Source of the DNA: Lewinellaceae bacterium
GTDB lineage: Bacteria > Bacteroidota > Bacteroidia > Chitinophagales > Saprospiraceae
NCBI GenBank assembly: GCA_016712415.1
Contig: JADJRC010000009.1
Span: 1-40,000, forward strand
Length of the DNA: 40,000 nt
Reading direction: 5' to 3'
This document shows positions 36,912 to 40,000 of the stretch, piece by piece (the stretch's first letter is position 1; every line of letters begins with the position of its first letter). A program made the translations under genes and the position numbers. The notes under the pieces are model-generated. The model made no database searches, had not been told where the DNA came from, and saw only the letters and a program-made list of their open reading frames with translations.

Positions 36912-38200
36912 TGTTCCTGGTTGTTAAAATAGTCGTCGATGAGTTTTTTCAGGATAGGCTCCAGTTCTTCCATGGCATATTCCGGCTTCATGGCCGACAT
37001 CGTTTGGTTGCGCAGCGGCGCTGAAAAAAAGCGCTGGTAGCGCACCAGCCATTTGCCGATATCGCGTTTGTGTACCATGTCCAGTTCGGGAAGTATGCGC
37101 ACATGTTTGCCTTTCCGGACGGTCTCTATCACGTCGGTGCTCTTCACGTCGGGGTTCTGTTCTTCGTTAAAGTCGAACGCGAAGAAAAAAAGAAGGGCGG
37201 GCTTGTCTGCACGGGATTCCAGCCGGCAAAATGATTCAATAAACCACTGGGCGGCGTCGGGCGTGAGCGTTTTATTCCAGAACCAGTGGCTGATATGGGC
37301 AAAGGCACAGATGAAATCGCCGGCCTTGAGGAAACGGATTTTATCGCTGGTTTCGAGCAGGTGCAAGAGATTCTGCCGCAAAAGCGGATGGTAGTCTTCC
37401 GGATGCAAACCGGCAGAGGTGTACAGGTTGCGGATAAAGCGCTCGCGCAATCGTTCCCGGTCTGTACATTCCTCTACGACGAATTCGAGCAATTCCACCT
37501 GATGACCCGGCTGTATTCTCTTCAAACCGGCATCATAGAACCGGCCTTCCAACTCGTACGCAATGCGGTGGAAAAAACTTTTATGCGCCTGCATTTCGCC
37601 GCCGTACAGGTAGAAAAAGTGCAGGCTGCCGGGCTGAATTGATGTGCGGAACTTGTCGAACTCATCGAACTGGTCGTCGCGGTTGCAGGTATAGGCATGG
37701 AAGCCGAAGTCGCCGTGCGGCGGAGCCTTTTCAAAATTAAGGTGTTGCCGTAAAATCGTAAGCAAGGGCAGTAAATCGTCGTCCCAATGGGCTTCGCGGA
37801 TTTGTTTGGCCTGGCAGCGCAGGAGTGGTTGTAGCGGCGCATCCAGCGACTGTGGTAGTTGGGCATTGTTGAAAAGAACGGGAATAACCAGTTTTTGGCT
37901 GTCTGACAGGGCTGTAATGACTTCCTTGCGCACCCAGTCTTCCGGATCGTCTATTCTTCGCGTCCCTTCTTCGTCGACGCCAAGCCATTTGGTTTTATTC
38001 GCGGTCAAAACCAGGACAATTTTGGCGGCCTTCACTTGTTGTTCCAGTTCATCAGGCCATTTCATACCCGGCTTTAGGCTGTTTTTGTCATAGAAAACAG
38101 TGCCTGTGCCAAACTCCTTTTCCAGCGAAAGGTGCAGCCTTCCCGCCTGTGTCAGCGAGTCGTCTATCCGGTAACTGATAAAAATGGAAGGGTGGGGCAT
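36908..38200 (-). CDS. TIR-domain protein with C-terminal STAND-like half
   Basis: 430 residues, intact. The TIR domain (about 1-150) begins PSIFISYRIDDSLTQAGRLH, then TVFYDKNSLKPGMKWPDELE, VKAAKIVLVLTANKTKWLGV and DPEDWVRKEVITALSDSQKL. The Glu in WVRKEV is at the NADase catalytic position. VIPVLFNNAQLP ends the fold. The second half (FHAYTCNRDDQFDEFDKFRT, SLHFFYLYGGEMQAHKSFFH, LLHLLETSDKIRFLKAGDFI, CAFAHISHWFWNKTLTPDAA) has alternating helix/strand content without a clear Walker A, compatible with an inactive STAND-like module. Start ATG 38200. It is the first gene of the operon TIR, MoxR, membrane protein/FGE. NAD depletion as the toxic output is an inference. Confidence 0.85.
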   Translation of the reverse strand: MPHPSIFISYRIDDSLTQAGRLHLSLEKEFGTGTVFYDKNSLKPGMKWPDELEQQVKAAKIVLVLTANKTKWLGVDEEGTRRIDDPEDWVRKEVITALSDSQKLVIPVLFNNAQLPQSLDAPLQPLLRCQAKQIREAHWDDDLLPLLTILRQHLNFEKAPPHGDFGFHAYTCNRDDQFDEFDKFRTSIQPGSLHFFYLYGGEMQAHKSFFHRIAYELEGRFYDAGLKRIQPGHQVELLEFVVEECTDRERLRERFIRNLYTSAGLHPEDYHPLLRQNLLHLLETSDKIRFLKAGDFICAFAHISHWFWNKTLTPDAAQWFIESFCRLESRADKPALLFFFAFDFNEEQNPDVKSTDVIETVRKGKHVRILPELDMVHKRDIGKWLVRYQRFFSAPLRNQTMSAMKPEYAMEELEPILKKLIDDYFNNQEQ

Positions 38201-38376
38201 GCGGCTTATTGATTAGGCGCCTCCCGGCATTTGGTTTAACATATTGCTTGCGAAGGGTTTATCCGAGCAAGGCAAATGTAATGGTTTTTTAAGAGGCTTC
38301 TTGAATTCTTCTGCCCTTAGGGCCTCCGGCAGAAGAGATCAAATAGCCTCCAAGATACCTTGATCAGCGCATTACC

Positions 38377-39543
38377 TTATTCAAATAGCTGCACCAATGC
38401 CGTATGGCTCAATACTGCAAAACCGTCTCGCAAAGGGTAGCTTTCCGGCACGGGCGCAACAATTATATTTCGGCGTGTTTTGAGGTCTGAAGCAGCCACG
38501 TACATACTTTTTGTCACCCGGGGCGTGGAACTGTATTTGATCTCCACCAAAACATCCGGGACACCCGCTTTGACCAGCACCAGATCGGCCTCTGTTCCGT
38601 CTTGCGTTCGATAAAAGCACATTTCGTAGCGGGGAGGCAGCATTGAGGCAATTTCCTGCAATATATACGCCTCCCATGATGACCCCACAACAGGATTGCC
38701 TTGTAGTTCCTCAAACGTGTTGATGGCAAGCAAGGCATGCAGCACTCCGGTATCCCGGATGTATACCTTCGGTGATTTTACCAATCGCTTGGAGTTATTG
38801 ACATGCCAGGGTTGAATGCGCCGCACTAAGTAAGCCGATTCGAAAAAATCAATATAACGCCGAACCGTTGGGGCCGTTACCCCCAGCGAATTGGCGAGTT
38901 TTTCGTAGTTGAGCAGGTTGCCGTTCCAGTGCGCAAGCATCGTCCAAAGGCGACGGGTTAGCAGCGGATTGGCACTTAGCCCCAGCATAGGCAAATCCCG
39001 TTCGAGGTACGTTTGGATGAAATTGTCCCGCCAGGTGCTGCTACTTGCTTCATCGGGTACAAGTAGGCTCCCGGGGAATCCTCCCCGGAGCCAGTGTGTT
39101 CGGTAGTCGGTCAAATGCGCTATTTCCGAGTAAGACATGGGTGTCAGCTCGAAATACGCAATCCGGCCTGCCAATGATTCGGAAGCATCCCGAATCAGAT
39201 CAGGGGAAGCAGAGCCAAGTAAAATAAATCGCCCGGGAACCCGGTGTCGGTCAATAAGTCCCCGTAGAATCGGAAATAAAGCCGGCGCCCGCTGTACTTC
39301 GTCAAGAATGACCGTTTTATCCTGCAATGGCTCTAGGAATAGCCCCCGGATCGCTGAAGCTGTTCAGGTCTGCCGGGTTCTCAGGTCCAGGTATATGGTA
39401 GGCTGTGGCCATTGAGCGGCCAAATTTTTGGCCAGGGAGGTTTTGCCGACTTGCCGTGGACCGACAATCGCTACTGCCGGGAATTGTTCCGAGAGCCGGT
39501 TGATGTCTTTTTCTGCTAATCGCGGTACGTAATTATTCGGCAC
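38377..39543 (-). CDS. AAA ATPase with DUF4143 domain (frameshifted near the N-terminus)
   Basis: The intact part runs from MQDKTVILDEVQRAPALFPI (39327) to VLSHTALVQLFE. It includes Walker B VILDEVQ, the sensor segment RFILLGSASPDLIRDA, a winged-helix-like LLNYEKLANSLGVTAPTVRR, and a restriction-like C-terminus with DGTEADLVLVKAGVPDVLVE and IKYSSTPR. The missing N-terminus is upstream: PNNYVPRLAEKDINRLSEQF, then Walker A in AIVGPRQVGKTSLAKNLAAQ, then YLDLENPADLNSFSDP-like residues. It is joined by one-base changes near 39387 and 39340. A GTG at 39541-39543 is the likely start. This widespread family has no agreed function; members often sit in defence or mobile regions. Confidence 0.85.
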
Positions 39544-39553
39544 GAATTAAAAT

Positions 39554-39602
39554 ATTTATTCCTGCAAATATAAAATGAAATTTTTGATTTGCAGGAATAA
39601 AT
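39554..39602. promoter_or_regulatory. 16-bp inverted repeat upstream of the DUF4143 gene
   Basis: ATTTATTCCTGCAAAT (39554-39569) and ATTTGCAGGAATAAAT (39587-39602) are perfect reverse complements separated by 17 AT-rich bases. The inner arm ends about 11 bp before the GTG start on the minus strand. It looks like an operator site rather than a terminator. There is no T-run in either direction directly after the arms. Confidence 0.55.
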
Positions 39603-39708
39603 TGTATTCAACTCCAGAAACTATACGTAGAAGCCGGTTTGACTGGTCGGCATCAAGGACGCCAATCGTCGTAGACATTGGAAATTCCTTGTTGGTTATT
39701 CGACATTC

Positions 39709-39751
39709 AAAAAAATTCCCGCAAACGGATCAATCGTCCATTTGCGGGAAT
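39709..39751 (-). terminator. Rho-independent terminator of the NifU-type gene
   Basis: ATTCCCGCAAACGGA (39715-39729) pairs with TCCATTTGCGGGAAT (39737-39751), 14 of 15 pairs, with a 7-nt loop. The minus strand then runs into a T-stretch (complement of A at 39709-39714). It lies 24 bp downstream of the stop. Confidence 0.85.
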
Positions 39752-39775
39752 CTTCAAAAAACCGGAAACCCCTCT

Positions 39776-40000
39776 TTAACCCATCTCCTGCACCACCTCC
39801 GTCACTTCCGGGATCATGCGTTTCAGCATGCCTTCGATGCCGGCCTTGAGCGTCACCGTCGAGGAGGGGCAGCCGCTGCAGGAGCCTTGCATGATTACGT
39901 GTACCACGCCGTTATCAAAAGATTTAAACTCGATATTGCCGCCGTCCATTTCAACGGCGGGCTTGACGTAGGTATCGATCAGGTCTTTTACACGTTTGGC
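39776..40000 (-). CDS. NifU-family Fe-S scaffold protein, C-terminal domain (partial at window edge)
   Basis: The last 74 residues are visible: AKRVKDLIDTYVKPAVEMDG, GNIEFKSFDNGVVHVIMQGS, CSGCPSSTVTLKAGIEGMLK and RMIPEVTEVVQEMG, then stop TAA. This is the NifU C-terminal (Nfu) domain. The CxxC of SCSGCPSS ligates a transient Fe-S cluster that is handed to client proteins. The gene runs out of the window to the right, so length and N-terminal domain are unknown. Confidence 0.92.
   Translation of the reverse strand, partial: AKRVKDLIDTYVKPAVEMDGGNIEFKSFDNGVVHVIMQGSCSGCPSSTVTLKAGIEGMLKRMIPEVTEVVQEMG

Noticed and set aside
38307..38336. Terminator at the DUF4143/TIR boundary
   Set aside because: A 9-bp perfect hairpin (TCTTCTGCC with GGCAGAAGA) is present but has no T-run on the minus strand, so it was not called as a terminator.

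Overview
The window reads as a chromosome segment of a Bacteroidota bacterium, most likely of the Saprospiria/Lewinella type. The grounds are a gldG gliding gene, a carboxypeptidase-regulatory-domain TonB receptor, TPR and OmpA lipoproteins, a caspase-MORN protein, a PhoH gene with little Shine-Dalgarno context, and a GC content somewhat above half. Family names below are from motif recognition only; no database search was run.

Layout. 1-798 is a tandem array of about fifteen 55-bp units. 799-26,000 is mostly ordinary chromosome: gamma-glutamyltransferase, TonB-type receptor, TPR lipoprotein, lipoprotein, MeaB GTPase, ComEC-like protein, helix-hairpin-helix protein, TMTC-like membrane/TPR protein, ferredoxin reductase-like protein, DUF4197, DUF1761, an orphan membrane protein, OmpA-family protein, SAM hydroxide adenosyltransferase, PhoH, OsmC, GH32, an ABM monooxygenase-fold protein, GldG and a MORN-caspase. 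26,017-27,502 is a Wzx-type flippase broken by three single-base indels. 27,647-28,690 is a second tandem array (about twelve units of 65-87 bp).

28,800-38,200 is the remarkable part: a diversity-generating retroelement (DGR). On the minus strand an HRDC-domain accessory gene overlaps a reverse transcriptase gene, whose stop codon abuts a 129-bp template repeat (TR, 30339-30467). Two variable repeats match it. VR1 (29858-29986) ends a plus-strand TIR plus formylglycine-enzyme-fold (FGE/SUMF1) gene. VR2 (32047-32178) ends a minus-strand FGE domain. VR1 and TR differ at 22 positions, and every one is an adenine in TR. The VR2 FGE domain appears to be the C-terminus of a large, multiply membrane-spanning protein. 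That protein lies in one operon with a MoxR-type AAA ATPase and a second TIR protein (38,200 down to 32,040). I read this as a DGR-diversified TIR/MoxR conflict or recognition system in which the hypervariable FGE surface is the sensor.

38,377-39,543 is an AAA/DUF4143 ATPase with a 16-bp inverted repeat just upstream. The window ends inside a NifU-type Fe-S protein gene.

Sequence quality matters here. At least eight genes are broken by single-base changes in homopolymers, and the RT catalytic core (about 30705-30895) is replaced by G/C-run noise. I treat most of these breaks as probable consensus errors rather than true pseudogenes.
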